A stretch of DNA of 64,000 nucleotides from GCA-003244245 sp052390115 (lineage in GTDB: Bacteria; Actinomycetota; Actinomycetes; Mycobacteriales; Pseudonocardiaceae): NCBI GenBank assembly GCA_052390115.1, contig JBQTHE010000057.1:1-64000 (forward strand). Reading direction: 5' to 3'. Below are positions 1 to 8,290 of this stretch, one piece after another. Every line of letters begins with the position of its first letter. Position 1 is the first letter of the stretch. Under the pieces are notes generated by a model. It did no database searches, was not told where the DNA came from, and saw nothing but the letters and a program-made list of their open reading frames with translations. Made by a program: the position numbers and the translations under genes.

Positions 1-1118
1 GCGTGGGGATGCGAGCCCGGGCGCGCATCCCCCCTCACGGGTTGACGCCGGGCCGGCGCAGCCGGACCGGCTTCAACCGGAACGGGCTCACCGCGCAGCA
101 GCGCGAGTACCGCATCGGCGGTGAGCGGTGCCAGCAGGATCCCGTGGCGGTGGTGGCCGGTCGCGGCGAGCACCCCGGGCTCCAGCTCGCCGATCACCGG
201 CAGATTGTCCGGGCTGCCCGGCCGCAGCCCCGCCGCGGTCTCCTCCAGCGCGTACTCCGCGATCGCGGGCAGCACTCGCTCAGCATCGATCAGCAGCTCG
301 CGCACCGAACCGGCGGTGACATCGGTGTCGAACCCGACCTCGCGCTGGGTGGCTCCGAGCACCAGCCTCCCGCCGTCGCGGGGCACCAGGTAGCTGTGCC
401 GCCCACCGACGATCGCGCGGACGGTCCGCGACGGCGGCGGCAACGTGCCCCGCCGGCACCGCAGCCGCAGGATCTCCCCCTTCACCGGGCGGATCACCCG
501 CGCCAGCGCGGGGTGCAGCGCGGCGCTGTGTGCACCCGCGGCCAGCACCACCACATCGGCCGCCGGCAACTGCACACAACGCTGGCCGCGGAATTCCACC
601 CCGGCGCTGCGGCAGGCCACCAGTAGCGCATCCATCAGCGCCCGGTTGTCCACGGACAAGTCGTTCGGGACCGACAGCGCGCGAGACACCTGCGGGCCCA
701 GCGACGGCTCGGCGCGGCGCACGTCCCGGCCGGAGAGCGCCTCCACCTGCCGTCCCATCCCGGACAGCTGCTCGGCGAGGCGGTTCAGGTCGGCACGATC
801 GCCGGGGTCCAGCGCGACCACCAGGGTGCCTCGGGTCCGTAACCCCGGGTCGGCACCGGCGGTGGCGAGCTCGGCGGCGAAGTCCGGCCAGCGGCGCAGC
901 GAGGCCGCCCCCAGCGCCAGCACCTCGTGCTCACCAGGCACCGCCTCGGTGACCGGGGCAAGCATCCCGCCGGCGACGTGCGAAGCTCCCGATCCTGGGG
1001 CCGGGTCGTGCACAGTCACCGCGAATCCCGCGGCTGCGGCCCGCCAGGCGCAGCTCAGCCCGATGACGCCGCCGCCGACCACGGCAACGGTGCCGGAAAG
1101 ACCTCCCGATGAACCCAC
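1..1118 (-). CDS. thiO: Glycine oxidase ThiO (3' end outside window)
   Basis: FAD-dependent oxidase that converts glycine to iminoglycine for the thiazole half of thiamine. The N-terminus carries the dinucleotide-binding fold (TVAVVGGGVIGLSCAWRA), and the C-terminal part has the usual ATGHHRHGILLAPLTADAV stretch. The GTG at 1118 was chosen because AGGGAG, the 3' edge of the TPP riboswitch, lies about 10 bases upstream, and two in-frame TGA codons immediately precede it. The frame stays open to base 1 beyond the normal end of the family (residues EPVPVEAG and on), so either the protein has a short unusual tail or its stop lies just outside. A hairpin with 9-bp arms (about 5-32) lies in that tail. 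thiS and thiG would be expected further downstream. Confidence 0.88.
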   Translation of the reverse strand, partial: MGSSGGLSGTVAVVGGGVIGLSCAWRAAAAGFAVTVHDPAPGSGASHVAGGMLAPVTEAVPGEHEVLALGAASLRRWPDFAAELATAGADPGLRTRGTLVVALDPGDRADLNRLAEQLSGMGRQVEALSGRDVRRAEPSLGPQVSRALSVPNDLSVDNRALMDALLVACRSAGVEFRGQRCVQLPAADVVVLAAGAHSAALHPALARVIRPVKGEILRLRCRRGTLPPPSRTVRAIVGGRHSYLVPRDGGRLVLGATQREVGFDTDVTAGSVRELLIDAERVLPAIAEYALEETAAGLRPGSPDNLPVIGELEPGVLAATGHHRHGILLAPLTADAVLALLRGEPVPVEAGPAAPARRQPVRGDARPGSHPH

Positions 1119-1125
1119 TGTTCAT

Positions 1126-1218
1126 CACGCTCCCTGCGCCGGCATGACCCGGATCAGGTTCGACGGTCGGGGTCGCCATGACCCCCTCTCAGCCCGGTGT
1201 GGCCCAGGCTCCCGTGCG
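1126..1218 (-). promoter_or_regulatory. TPP riboswitch (THI element)
   Basis: Read on the minus strand, this stretch contains the conserved thi-box blocks GGGCTGAGAGGGGGTCA and GAACCTGATCCGGGTCATGC, ending GGCGCAGGGAG. These are the hallmarks of the thiamine pyrophosphate aptamer. The closing helix can form between CACG and CGTG at its two ends. The terminal AGGGAG also looks like the Shine-Dalgarno of thiO, so ligand binding probably blocks translation of thiO directly. thiE on the opposite strand is not downstream of it. Confidence 0.93.
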
Positions 1219-1252
1219 GACCAATTCCCACCCTACCTCGATACGGTGTCCT

Positions 1253-1909
1253 ATGGACGGGGCACAGATCCGGGCTCGGCTGGCCGGCGCGCGGCTGTAT
1301 CTGTGCACCGACGCTCGGACCGACCGCGGCGACCTCGCAGAGTTCGCCGACGCGGCGCTGGCGGGCGGGGTGGACATCATCCAGCTGAGGGACAAGGCCC
1401 TGGAGGCACGCCACGAGCTCGCCGCGCTGGAAGTGCTCGGGCAGGCCTGCCAGCGGTACGGCGCGCTGCTCGCGGTGAACGATCGAGCTGACGTCGCGCT
1501 GGCCGCCAGTGCACAGGTGCTACATCTGGGTCAGAACGACCTGCCGGTCGGCTGGGCTCGCCAGATTCTCGGTGACGACGTGGTGATCGGGCGGTCCACT
1601 CATGATCCCGCGCAGGCCGCCGACGCCGCCGGGCAGGTCGGGGTGGACTACTTCTGCACGGGCCCGTGCTGGCCCACCCCGACCAAGCCCGGCCGCCCGG
1701 CCGCCGGGCTGGACCTGGTCCGCCGCACCGCAGCGAGGGCCCCGGACCGTCCCTGGTTCGCGATCGGCGGTGTCGAAACCACGCAACGGCTGGACGAGGT
1801 ACTCGCCGCCGGTGCAGACCGCGTCGTGGTGGTGCGCGCGATCACCGAGGCATCGGACCCCCAGGCGGCCGCCGCCGCCTTCGCGCAGCGGCTGTGCTCG
1901 TCGCGCTAG
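1253..1909 (+). CDS. thiE: Thiamine-phosphate synthase ThiE
   Basis: Joins HMP pyrophosphate and thiazole phosphate to make thiamine phosphate in the cytoplasm. The 218-residue protein has the TIM-barrel motifs of the family: DIIQLRDKAL near the N-terminus, VNDRADVALAA, HLGQNDLPV, a GRSTHDPAQA stretch, DYFCTGPCWPTPTKPGRPA for phosphate binding, and FAIGGV towards the end. The ATG at 1253 gives the usual family length; an upstream in-frame ATG at 1178 lies within the riboswitch sequence of the other strand and is unlikely. It is divergent from thiO, and its stop overlaps the stop of the convergent protease gene by three bases (CTAG shared). Confidence 0.93.
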   Translation: MDGAQIRARLAGARLYLCTDARTDRGDLAEFADAALAGGVDIIQLRDKALEARHELAALEVLGQACQRYGALLAVNDRADVALAASAQVLHLGQNDLPVGWARQILGDDVVIGRSTHDPAQAADAAGQVGVDYFCTGPCWPTPTKPGRPAAGLDLVRRTAARAPDRPWFAIGGVETTQRLDEVLAAGADRVVVVRAITEASDPQAAAAAFAQRLCSSR

Positions 1910-3039
1910 CGGGCGTCCCTGGACGGCTCGCCGGTGAGCAGGGTCAGCCCGTGGGTGGACAGCACCTCGTCGATCGGCTGGAAGTAGCTCTGCCCGCCGA
2001 GCAGGCAGCCCCCGGAGCCGCCGGACAGCGTGCCTTGAGCCTGCGTGCCGCTGACGAAGGGGCCGCCGGAGTCGCCGGCCTCCGCGCAGATATCGGTCCT
2101 GGTGAGCCCGCGGACGACGTCGCCACCGCCGTAGTTCACGGTCTCGTTGACGGCCGTGATCTGCCCGCAGTGGTAGCCGCTGGTGGACCCGGACCGGCAG
2201 ACCGAGGAGCCCACTGCGGCCGGCTCGGTACCCATCACCGTGAGGTAGCCGCCCGCGGTGCCGATGTCGTGAGTCTGCTTCCAGGACGGAGACGTCACCT
2301 CGACCAGGCCGAAGTCGTGGCCGGGAAACGATGATCCGGCAACCGGGCCGATGGGGCTGCCATCCGGCCCGGACCAGGTGCCGCCCAGCTTGGTGCAATG
2401 CCCGGCCGTGATGATGTAGCGGGTATCGCCCGAGACGGCATTGAAACCGACCGAGCAGCGCCCACCCTCGCTGCTGGTGATCTTGTCCCCACCGCGCAGG
2501 TTCGCCAGTGGTGCGGGGCGGGCGTTGACGTGCTCGATCCGCACTCCGTCCTGACCCGCCGCGAATGCCTTGGCGGCGGCATCGTCGGTGGCCGACACCA
2601 CGACGGAGTTGCTGGCCGGGTCGACGTACCAGCCGGTCACCGCGTCGGGGACGCTGCCGGCTCGAGCGTTCAGCGCCGCCATGACCCGGTCCAGGGTCAG
2701 CAGGTTTAGGGACACCAGCCGCGGCTGGGCTCCGGCGGCACGGACCCGCTGCGCGGCGGCCGGGTCAGTGGTAGCGACGACAAGGTCATTATTGCCGGGC
2801 TCGAACCACGCACCAGCGAACGAGCTGCCCAGCGCAGTTCGCAACGTCGACTCGATGCCGCCCGCCGCAGCTTCGTTGGCCAGCCGCTGGGCGGTGCCAC
2901 CCAGTCCAGGGCCACCCAGTCCAGGGCCGACCAGTTCCGGGGATGCCGTCGCGGCAGAAGCAGGTAGCGCGACGCACACGCTGAGCAGAAAGCCCAAGGC
3001 GGCGGCAGCCAGCGCGCGAGGACGGCTTCGGGGGAGCAC
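1906..3039 (-). CDS. Secreted S1-family serine protease with prodomain (streptogrisin-like)
   Basis: A 377-residue exported chymotrypsin-fold protease. A signal peptide (basic start, hydrophobic run to about residue 30, ASAATA cleavage region) is followed by a propeptide of about 150 residues that includes an alpha-lytic-protease-type segment (NARAGSVPDAVTGWYVDPAS). The mature domain has the full catalytic triad: His214 in TAGHC, Asp242 in GHDFGLV and Ser324 in GDSGGP. Cysteines at 195/215, 281/291 and 318/345 fit the three disulfides of streptogrisins. The ATG at 3039 begins a normal signal peptide. It is probably a self-processing extracellular enzyme. The substrate cannot be told from sequence. 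Confidence 0.92.
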   Translation of the reverse strand: MLPRSRPRALAAAALGFLLSVCVALPASAATASPELVGPGLGGPGLGGTAQRLANEAAAGGIESTLRTALGSSFAGAWFEPGNNDLVVATTDPAAAQRVRAAGAQPRLVSLNLLTLDRVMAALNARAGSVPDAVTGWYVDPASNSVVVSATDDAAAKAFAAGQDGVRIEHVNARPAPLANLRGGDKITSSEGGRCSVGFNAVSGDTRYIITAGHCTKLGGTWSGPDGSPIGPVAGSSFPGHDFGLVEVTSPSWKQTHDIGTAGGYLTVMGTEPAAVGSSVCRSGSTSGYHCGQITAVNETVNYGGGDVVRGLTRTDICAEAGDSGGPFVSGTQAQGTLSGGSGGCLLGGQSYFQPIDEVLSTHGLTLLTGEPSRDAR

Positions 3040-3203
3040 AGATCGGGTCCTCTCGTCCAGTTAGATGGCGCACAAGACTCCCCCGACGGTCACCCCACGC
3101 TACGGATCAGTCACCCAGTGGTGAAGAGCCCATTCGGTGAGACACCTTAACCCATACGGTGGGTGTTCTTCTCACTACTCGTGGTGCAGAGGCGCGCAGA
3201 CGG

Positions 3204-3842
3204 TCAGAACCGGCGTACTGAACGCAGCCCAGGATGGTTCGCGGGCAGCACCTTGATCAGAACCGCCCCGCTCACCGCGACGCAGGCCGCAACCAGCGGC
3301 CAGCTCAGTGCAACCCGGGCGACCCCGAGTGCTACCACGGCACCGGTCGCCCAGAGCGGCGTGAACACCGCGACCCGGATCAGGTACTGCCCCACCCACA
3401 CCCAGGACGCCAGCGAGTATGCCCGGAGCAGGGCAGGATCGTGGCGCCAGGATGTGCGCTGTCCCAGCACGCCGCCCACGATCACGCCGAGCAGCGGCCA
3501 GCGGACCAGCACACTGACCGCCCAGACCAGCGCGCTGACGACGTTGGACAGCAACTGGGCGAGGAAGAAGTCCGCGGCACGGCCGGTGTACAACGCGATC
3601 AGCGCCGCCACCAAGACACCCAGTAGGCCGAGGAGAGCCGCCAGCGGGCGGTCACCGCGGCGCCAGCGCACCGCCGCAACCGCGGCCCCGGTGACCAGCG
3701 CCGCACCCGCACCCCAGCCGAGGGAGCGGCCCGAGACCAACCAGGCAGCCACGAAGGCCACGGCGGGCGCGGTGGCGTCCAGCGCTGCCCAGCGGCCGCC
3801 GAGCAGTGCCGTCAACGGCTCGGGGGCATCCGGTCGCGGCAC
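3204..3842 (-). CDS. DUF3159 family integral membrane protein
   Basis: A 212-residue protein with about five hydrophobic segments and the conserved loop WRHDPALLRAYSLASWVWV, which I recognise as typical of the actinobacterial DUF3159 family. No catalytic residues are evident. The function is unknown and the inner membrane is the likely location. It is followed by the secreted protease gene after about 160 bases, and the TetR gene ends 31 bases upstream on the same strand, so it may be cotranscribed with that regulator. Confidence 0.8.
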   Translation of the reverse strand: MPRPDAPEPLTALLGGRWAALDATAPAVAFVAAWLVSGRSLGWGAGAALVTGAAVAAVRWRRGDRPLAALLGLLGVLVAALIALYTGRAADFFLAQLLSNVVSALVWAVSVLVRWPLLGVIVGGVLGQRTSWRHDPALLRAYSLASWVWVGQYLIRVAVFTPLWATGAVVALGVARVALSWPLVAACVAVSGAVLIKVLPANHPGLRSVRRF

Positions 3843-3873
3843 GCCTTCCAGGGTGCCTGATCACCGCGGGTGT

Positions 3874-4527
3874 CTACGAGTGCGGGAGGGCCGCCACGCC
3901 GGTGAGCATCAGCGCTGCGAGAACGCGAATGCCACCTCGTACCCGTTCGCCACCGGTGTGCTCACACAATGCCGCGTGCGTATCGGCGGCGAGCACGGAC
4001 AGCAGGGCGTGGGCGAGGTAGTCGGCGTCCAGGTCCGGCCGGGCGGCCTTCACGAGCATGGCGACGTGTTGATGCCAGAACCGGTATGCGCCGATTCGGT
4101 ACCGGGCGCCGGGGCTGGCGGTCTCCGACATCCGGACAAGATCCAGGTGAAGGTCAAGAAAGTCCTGGTAGGCCGCGAGGAATGCGGCCAGGCGTGCCGC
4201 TGGCTCGACACCGGGTCCCAGCGCGGGCGGGCCGCTGAGGATCGCCTGCTGCAGATCTTGCTCCCGGGTGTCGAGCAGCGCGACTGCCAGACCGGCCTTG
4301 TCCCCGAATCGCCGGAACAGCGTCCCCTTGCCCACCCCGGCGGCAGCCGCGACCTGGTCCATCGACACGGCGCCCACCCCGTGTTCGGCGAACAGCGCCT
4401 CGGCGCAGGCCAGGATCCGAGCCCGGTTGCGCGCGGCGTCGGCCCGCTCACGACGCGGGGCCGGCGGGCCGAACCCCAGAGTCGCGCTTGGCAAATCGGA
4501 CCGCGGTCCGCTAACGTCGTCAGACAT
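3874..4527 (-). CDS. TetR-family transcriptional regulator
   Basis: A 217-residue repressor type. The N-terminal HTH is clear (ARILACAEALFAEHGVGAVS, then MDQVAAAAGVGKGTLFRRFG), followed by an all-helical ligand domain. I start it at the ATG at 4527 rather than the ATG 18 bases upstream, because the upstream stretch contains an inverted repeat that looks like the operator. It is divergent from the rhodanese gene, whose start is 53 bases away, and probably controls itself and that gene. The ligand is unknown. Confidence 0.87.
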   Translation of the reverse strand: MSDDVSGPRSDLPSATLGFGPPAPRRERADAARNRARILACAEALFAEHGVGAVSMDQVAAAAGVGKGTLFRRFGDKAGLAVALLDTREQDLQQAILSGPPALGPGVEPAARLAAFLAAYQDFLDLHLDLVRMSETASPGARYRIGAYRFWHQHVAMLVKAARPDLDADYLAHALLSVLAADTHAALCEHTGGERVRGGIRVLAALMLTGVAALPHS

Positions 4528-4531
4528 AAAC

Positions 4532-4543
4532 GGACCATAGTCC
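4532..4543. promoter_or_regulatory. Candidate TetR operator
   Basis: GGACCATAGTCC is an interrupted palindrome (GGAC, four-base centre, GTCC) placed between the divergent TetR and rhodanese genes, five bases before the chosen TetR start. Position and symmetry are typical of an autoregulatory TetR operator. Binding is an inference. Confidence 0.45.
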
Positions 4544-4580
4544 ACTTCACCGAAACCGCTAGCTTTGGGAGACGACCAGC

Positions 4581-4913
4581 ATGACCGCCCTGATCACCCG
4601 TGACGAACTCCGCACCGAGATCGAAGCCGGTGCCGTTACCGTCCTCGATGCCCTACCGGAGACCCACTGGGCTCAACAGCATCTGCCCGGCGCGCTCAAC
4701 CTGGTCGAGGACGACGTCGACGCCAACGCACCTGCCCTCCTGCCGGACAAGGGCGCCGCAATCGTGACCTACTGTTCCAACAGTTCCTGCGGGAACAGCC
4801 AGGCAGTGGCCGCCCGGCTCGAGCAACTCGGTTACCGCAACGTCCGCAAGTACCGCGACGGCATCCAGGACTGGGTGCAGGCCGGCCTGCCCACCGAAAG
4901 GCTTCATCCTTAG
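4581..4913 (+). CDS. Rhodanese-like domain protein
   Basis: A 110-residue single-domain sulfurtransferase-type protein. It shows the rhodanese pattern of an early LDALPETHWAQQHLPGALN motif and an active-site loop beginning with Cys65 (TYCSNSSCGNS), followed by a C-terminal GIQDWVQAGLP. The loop has a second cysteine, Cys70. The start has GGGAGA about nine bases upstream. It is divergent from a TetR regulator and probably regulated by it. It may shuttle sulfane sulfur or detoxify thiol-reactive compounds; the acceptor cannot be told. Confidence 0.88.
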   Translation: MTALITRDELRTEIEAGAVTVLDALPETHWAQQHLPGALNLVEDDVDANAPALLPDKGAAIVTYCSNSSCGNSQAVAARLEQLGYRNVRKYRDGIQDWVQAGLPTERLHP

Positions 4914-5332
4914 CACTACAGCCGCATTTCACATCGTGGGACGGCTGCCCCTCTCCGCCCGCAACACATGGTCACGTCCCCCCATTCGGAGCCAATGTCG
5001 AGGGCGCTACGCGCCGCCCTGAGGTGTGAAACGGTTCGACTTGCAAGGCGCGACAACTCTACGTGCGCCGAGTTCGACAACAGGGCTGTTCAGGCGGCTT
5101 CGGACAACCCTGTTGTCGAACTCGGCGACAGCAGAGCAGGTCGTGGTCACCCCGTATGTCGAAGCGAATGGCGGTTACGGTGGCGTAGAGGATGCCGTCC
5201 CGGATGCCATCGTGGACCTCAGCGCTCACTCAGTGTGACAGTGCGGCGGTAGTGTGTTAGGAAGGATCTACAGTGCGGCGAACGCTAGGGTGACCTCAGT
5301 AGACTCGTCTCGACCACCAGCTGAGGACCGCC
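4914..5332. other. Intergenic region with long inverted repeat and direct repeats
   Basis: No supportable gene in 419 bases. It holds the 62-bp inverted repeat at 5066-5127 and two copies of ACAGTGCGGCG (5238-5248 and 5270-5280, 32 bases apart) upstream of the desaturase. These direct repeats could be regulator sites. GAGGACCGCC before 5333 contains the desaturase ribosome binding site. Confidence 0.6.
5066..5127. repeat. 62-bp long inverted repeat (20-bp perfect arms)
   Basis: The arms CGCCGAGTTCGACAACAGGG (5066-5085) and CCCTGTTGTCGAACTCGGCG (5108-5127) are perfect reverse complements around a 22-base centre. It lies 150 bases past the rhodanese stop. It could fold as a terminator hairpin, but there is no T-run and its geometry matches the other long inverted repeats in this window. 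Confidence 0.85.
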
Positions 5333-6262
5333 ATGACGACGACCTCGGACAGCGTCCGCCTACTCCACGACCTCGAGCCGGTGGTCACCGAGAACCTCCA
5401 CCGGCATCTGGCTGCCGCCAAGGAGTGGATGCCGCACGAGTACGTGCCGTGGAGCTTGGGCCGTGACTATGCCGACCTTGGCGGGCAACCCTGGGACCCG
5501 GAGCAGTCGCGGCTATCGCCGATCGCCCGGACCGCGCTGGAGGTCAACCTCCTCACCGAGGACAACCTGCCCAGCTACCACCGGGAGATCGAGCGCGCGT
5601 TCGGTCGCGACGGAGCCTGGGGTACCTGGGTACATCGCTGGACCGCCGAGGAGGGTCGGCACGCCTACTGCATCCGCGACTACCTGCTGGTGACCCGCGG
5701 GGTCGACCCGGTGGAGCTGGAACGGGCCCGGATGCAGGTCATGCAAACCGGCTACAACACTCAACAAGCACCGCTGCTGCGCATCCTCGCCTACGTCTCC
5801 TTCCAAGAACTCGCCACTCGTATTTCCCATCGCAACACCGGCCGATACACCGAAGACCCCATCGCCGAACGACTCCTCACCCGAATTTCCACCGACGAGA
5901 ACCTCCACATGGTCTTCTACCGCAACCTCGTCAAAGCGGCCCTCGACGTCTCCCCCGGCCCCACCCTGCGCGCGATCACCGATGAAGTCACCAACTTCGC
6001 GATGCCGGGCATCGTCATCCCCGGATTCGCTCGCAAGGCCACGCTGATCGCCCGGGCCGGCATCTACGACCTGCGCATCCACCACGATGAAGTGATCTGG
6101 CCGCTGCTGCGTAATTGGGCGGTGTTCGACCTGCAGGGCCTGGACGCGGAGGGGGAGAAAGCCCGCGCCGAGCTCGCCGACTTCCTCACCCAGCTCGATC
6201 GGCAAGCCAGCCGATTCGAAGAGCGCCGCGCGCAGGCGCAAGCCCGGGCCGAAGCCCGCTAG
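5333..6262 (+). CDS. Acyl-ACP desaturase (DesA-type, non-heme di-iron)
   Basis: A 309-residue soluble fatty-acid desaturase of the FAB2/DesA family, which introduces a double bond into acyl chains carried on acyl carrier protein. Di-iron ligands are visible as Glu70 (ALEVNLLTEDNLP with His83 following), the EEGRH motif at 106-110 and the DENLH motif near residue 193. The start ATG is preceded by GAGGACCGCC. The C-terminal 30 residues are charged and alanine-rich. The gene stands alone, and its regulation may use the direct repeats upstream. Mycobacterial DesA1/DesA2 and plant stearoyl-ACP desaturases belong to the same family; the regiospecificity is unknown. Confidence 0.9.
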   Translation: MTTTSDSVRLLHDLEPVVTENLHRHLAAAKEWMPHEYVPWSLGRDYADLGGQPWDPEQSRLSPIARTALEVNLLTEDNLPSYHREIERAFGRDGAWGTWVHRWTAEEGRHAYCIRDYLLVTRGVDPVELERARMQVMQTGYNTQQAPLLRILAYVSFQELATRISHRNTGRYTEDPIAERLLTRISTDENLHMVFYRNLVKAALDVSPGPTLRAITDEVTNFAMPGIVIPGFARKATLIARAGIYDLRIHHDEVIWPLLRNWAVFDLQGLDAEGEKARAELADFLTQLDRQASRFEERRAQAQARAEAR

Positions 6263-6327
6263 AACCCCGGAAGCCGGGACGCGCATCACCGGTACACATC
6301 CCGCCGGTGTTCAGCGCTGCTGAGAAC

Positions 6328-6738
6328 TCAGACTTGTTCGACCGCGACGTTGTGATACGGGCCGCTCAACCTGCGCAGGTCGTCCTCGTCACCGGTGATT
6401 ACCACGCCCCCGCCCGCTTCGACCGCGAGCGCCACCACGTGCGCGTCGACAATCATGGTCGACCCAGCGTCCGCCGCGGCCAGGACACCTCCGACGATAC
6501 GTGCCAGCTGCCGGTCGGTATCGCGGCTGTCAAGCGACCTGCGCTCCCGGGCCAGACACGCATCAACGAGCTGGTTATGGCCCCGGCCGCGGTACAGCTC
6601 CGCCAGCACCAGCGACGGGACCAGGACCGGCCGGCCGAGCCGCTGCGCCGAACGCAGGATGCGGCGGACGTGTTGCTTGCGCGGCGAGTCGGGGCCGGCC
6701 AGGGCGTTGAAGGCCTCGGCGTCCAACGAGACGATCAC
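6328..6738 (-). CDS. VapC-type PIN-domain toxin
   Basis: A 136-residue PIN-fold ribonuclease. Acidic residues expected in the active site are present: Asp6 (SLDAEAF), Glu47 (LAELYRG), Asp98 (IVDAHVVA) and Asp117 (TGDEDDL). It starts with GTG, and the GTGA overlaps the stop of the preceding small antitoxin gene, so the two are translationally coupled. It is the last gene of a three-gene unit with an acyltransferase. The RNA target cannot be predicted. Cytoplasmic. Confidence 0.85.
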   Translation of the reverse strand: MIVSLDAEAFNALAGPDSPRKQHVRRILRSAQRLGRPVLVPSLVLAELYRGRGHNQLVDACLARERRSLDSRDTDRQLARIVGGVLAAADAGSTMIVDAHVVALAVEAGGGVVITGDEDDLRRLSGPYHNVAVEQV

Positions 6739-6908
6739 GCGGCGCCGCCGAGCAGCCGGTCCAGCCGCGAATCCTCCTCGGGATCTGCGGGCAGCGGCCC
6801 GTCGGTCCGATCAAGCTCATCGAGTAGAGCGGCCAGTCTCTCGGCCCGCTGCCGGCGTTCGAGCAGAGCCCAACTGCGGTATGGCACCCCTGGCACGGAG
6901 GCGTTCAT
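6735..6908 (-). CDS. Small VapB-like antitoxin
   Basis: A 57-residue protein (MNASVPGVPYRSWALLERRQ at its start) rich in Arg, Glu and Leu, with an acidic tail (LPADPEEDSRLDRLLGGAA). Its ATGA overlaps the acyltransferase stop and its TGA overlaps the toxin GTG, which is the classic order antitoxin-toxin. No DNA-binding ribbon-helix-helix is obvious in so short a protein, so it may neutralise VapC without acting as a strong repressor. Confidence 0.72.
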   Translation of the reverse strand: MNASVPGVPYRSWALLERRQRAERLAALLDELDRTDGPLPADPEEDSRLDRLLGGAA

Positions 6909-7669
6909 CCGTGGGCCTCGCGGCGACGGGCGCGCTGCAACTGCTCCTCGGTATCCAGCTCGGCGGCGCGTTCCGGCGTCGGTGCGGTGCCCCCGAGATG
7001 CGCCGGCAGCCACCAGGGATCGCTGCCGGGCGCCTCGGGATAGCGGGCACGGGTCGCGTCGAGCAGGTCGCTCATCACGTCGACCAGCGCGGCGTCGGCC
7101 GCTGGGCCGCGCCCGGGCGTCAGCGGTGCCCCGATGGTGATGCTGATCGGGACATGCCGCGCGGCGCCGATGGTGGGCTTGCGACCCTTGGTCCACACCC
7201 GCTGGCTGCCCCACAGCGTTACCGGGATCAGCGGGACGCCCGCGGCACGCGCCATCCGGGTGGCACCGGACTTGAACTCCTTCAGGCAGAAGCTGCGGCT
7301 GATCGTCGCCTCCGGGAAGACCCCCACCAACTCGCCCGCCCGCAGCGCCTCGACCGCTGCCCGGAAGGAGGTCGCCCCCGCTGCGCGATCGACCGGGATG
7401 TGGTGCATGGCCCGCATCAACGGCCCGGTCATCCGGCTGGTGAACACCTCCTGCTTGGCCATGAAACGCACCAGCCGCCCATGCTCACGCCAGAACGGAA
7501 ACCCGGCTAGCGCGAAGTCGAGGTAGCCGGTGTGGTTCATCACCACCACACCACCGCCGGTGGCGGGGATGTGCTCCTGCCCGGCGATGTCGAGCCGCAG
7601 ATCCAAGGCACGAAACAGGGCCCGCGCGACATGGGCCACACAGCGGTACGCCTCATCGGCCACCAGCAC
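6905..7669 (-). CDS. Lysophospholipid / 1-acylglycerol-3-phosphate acyltransferase (PlsC family)
   Basis: A 254-residue membrane-associated acyltransferase that would transfer a fatty acyl group to a lysophospholipid or related acceptor. Motif I is NHTGYLD (His and Asp of HX4D) and motif III is FPEATIS. A further LIPVTLWGSQ segment matches motif IV. The C-terminal 40 residues are a charged extension. It overlaps the antitoxin gene by four bases, so it leads an operon with the VapBC pair. The exact acceptor (phosphatidate synthesis or lipid remodelling) cannot be told. Confidence 0.88.
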   Translation of the reverse strand: MLVADEAYRCVAHVARALFRALDLRLDIAGQEHIPATGGGVVVMNHTGYLDFALAGFPFWREHGRLVRFMAKQEVFTSRMTGPLMRAMHHIPVDRAAGATSFRAAVEALRAGELVGVFPEATISRSFCLKEFKSGATRMARAAGVPLIPVTLWGSQRVWTKGRKPTIGAARHVPISITIGAPLTPGRGPAADAALVDVMSDLLDATRARYPEAPGSDPWWLPAHLGGTAPTPERAAELDTEEQLQRARRREAHG

Positions 7670-7747
7670 ACGCTAGCGGGTGCGACCCAGCGGCCGGCGA
7701 GCTGATGCCAGGCTTGCACGCACGCGCCTGACGCCAAGGTCCAAAGA

Positions 7748-8074
7748 TCAACGGGTGCCGCTCGGGGTGCTGGACTGGGTGGAGGAATGTCCGGGAGGCG
7801 CGCTGGCGCCCCCGGTGTCCCGGCCGGTGTAGGCCAACGCGAGCACGAGCAGGATCGCGAGCAGCACGACGATGAGGGCGCGCAGGCTCGCGAAGATGGT
7901 GGCGACAGCGGCCGCTGTGACGGATACCAGCGTTCCGACGAGTGTCCCGATTTCCCCGGTCAGCACCTTGCCGATGATGATCAGAACCACGACCACGATG
8001 AGCAGCAGGAGCAGCGAGGTGGACTGCCCTTGATCAGGCGGCTGCACTGTTGCCAGGACGTTTACAGTGAACAT
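7748..8074 (-). CDS. Small membrane protein of unknown function
   Basis: A 108-residue protein with two strongly hydrophobic segments (SLLLLLIVVVVLIIIG and a longer one ending LLAILLVLALAYTG) and a Ser/Thr/Pro-rich hydrophilic C-terminus. GGGAGACGCC precedes the ATG at 8074, which I prefer to an in-frame start at 8152. No family is recognised. It may be a stress-type small membrane protein. Confidence 0.6.
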   Translation of the reverse strand: MFTVNVLATVQPPDQGQSTSLLLLLIVVVVLIIIGKVLTGEIGTLVGTLVSVTAAAVATIFASLRALIVVLLAILLVLALAYTGRDTGGASAPPGHSSTQSSTPSGTR

Positions 8075-8131
8075 GGCGTCTCCCTGGAGCTGGTACTGCG
8101 GTGCCGGTACAGCGGAGTTCGTCGTGCGCAG

Positions 8132-8169
8132 ACACCCCCGGGTCGCGGCCAAACGATGACCGGGGGTGT
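8132..8169. repeat. Inverted repeat, 10-bp arms
   Basis: ACACCCCCGG (8132-8141) and CCGGGGGTGT (8160-8169) are perfect complements separated by 18 bases. It lies upstream of the small membrane protein gene, so it is not that gene's terminator. It could be a regulator site or an insulating terminator between divergent units. Confidence 0.5.
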
Positions 8170-8290
8170 TTGCCGTTCGGTGCCAGATGCGGGCCCAAGC
8201 CGGCCACGCGGTTGGGCCCGGCGGTGGGGGACCCCGAGCCGGAGCCCTCCCGCGAGGATGGTTGACTAAGTGTCAGCATCATCACCAAAG

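Noticed and set aside
445..1491. Long plus-strand frame across thiO and thiE
   Set aside because: Opposite to thiO motifs and runs through the riboswitch; Arg/Pro/Ser-rich shadow.
3120..3165. Inverted repeat near ACCCATACGGTGGGT as operator
   Set aside because: Only short imperfect arms; expected by chance.
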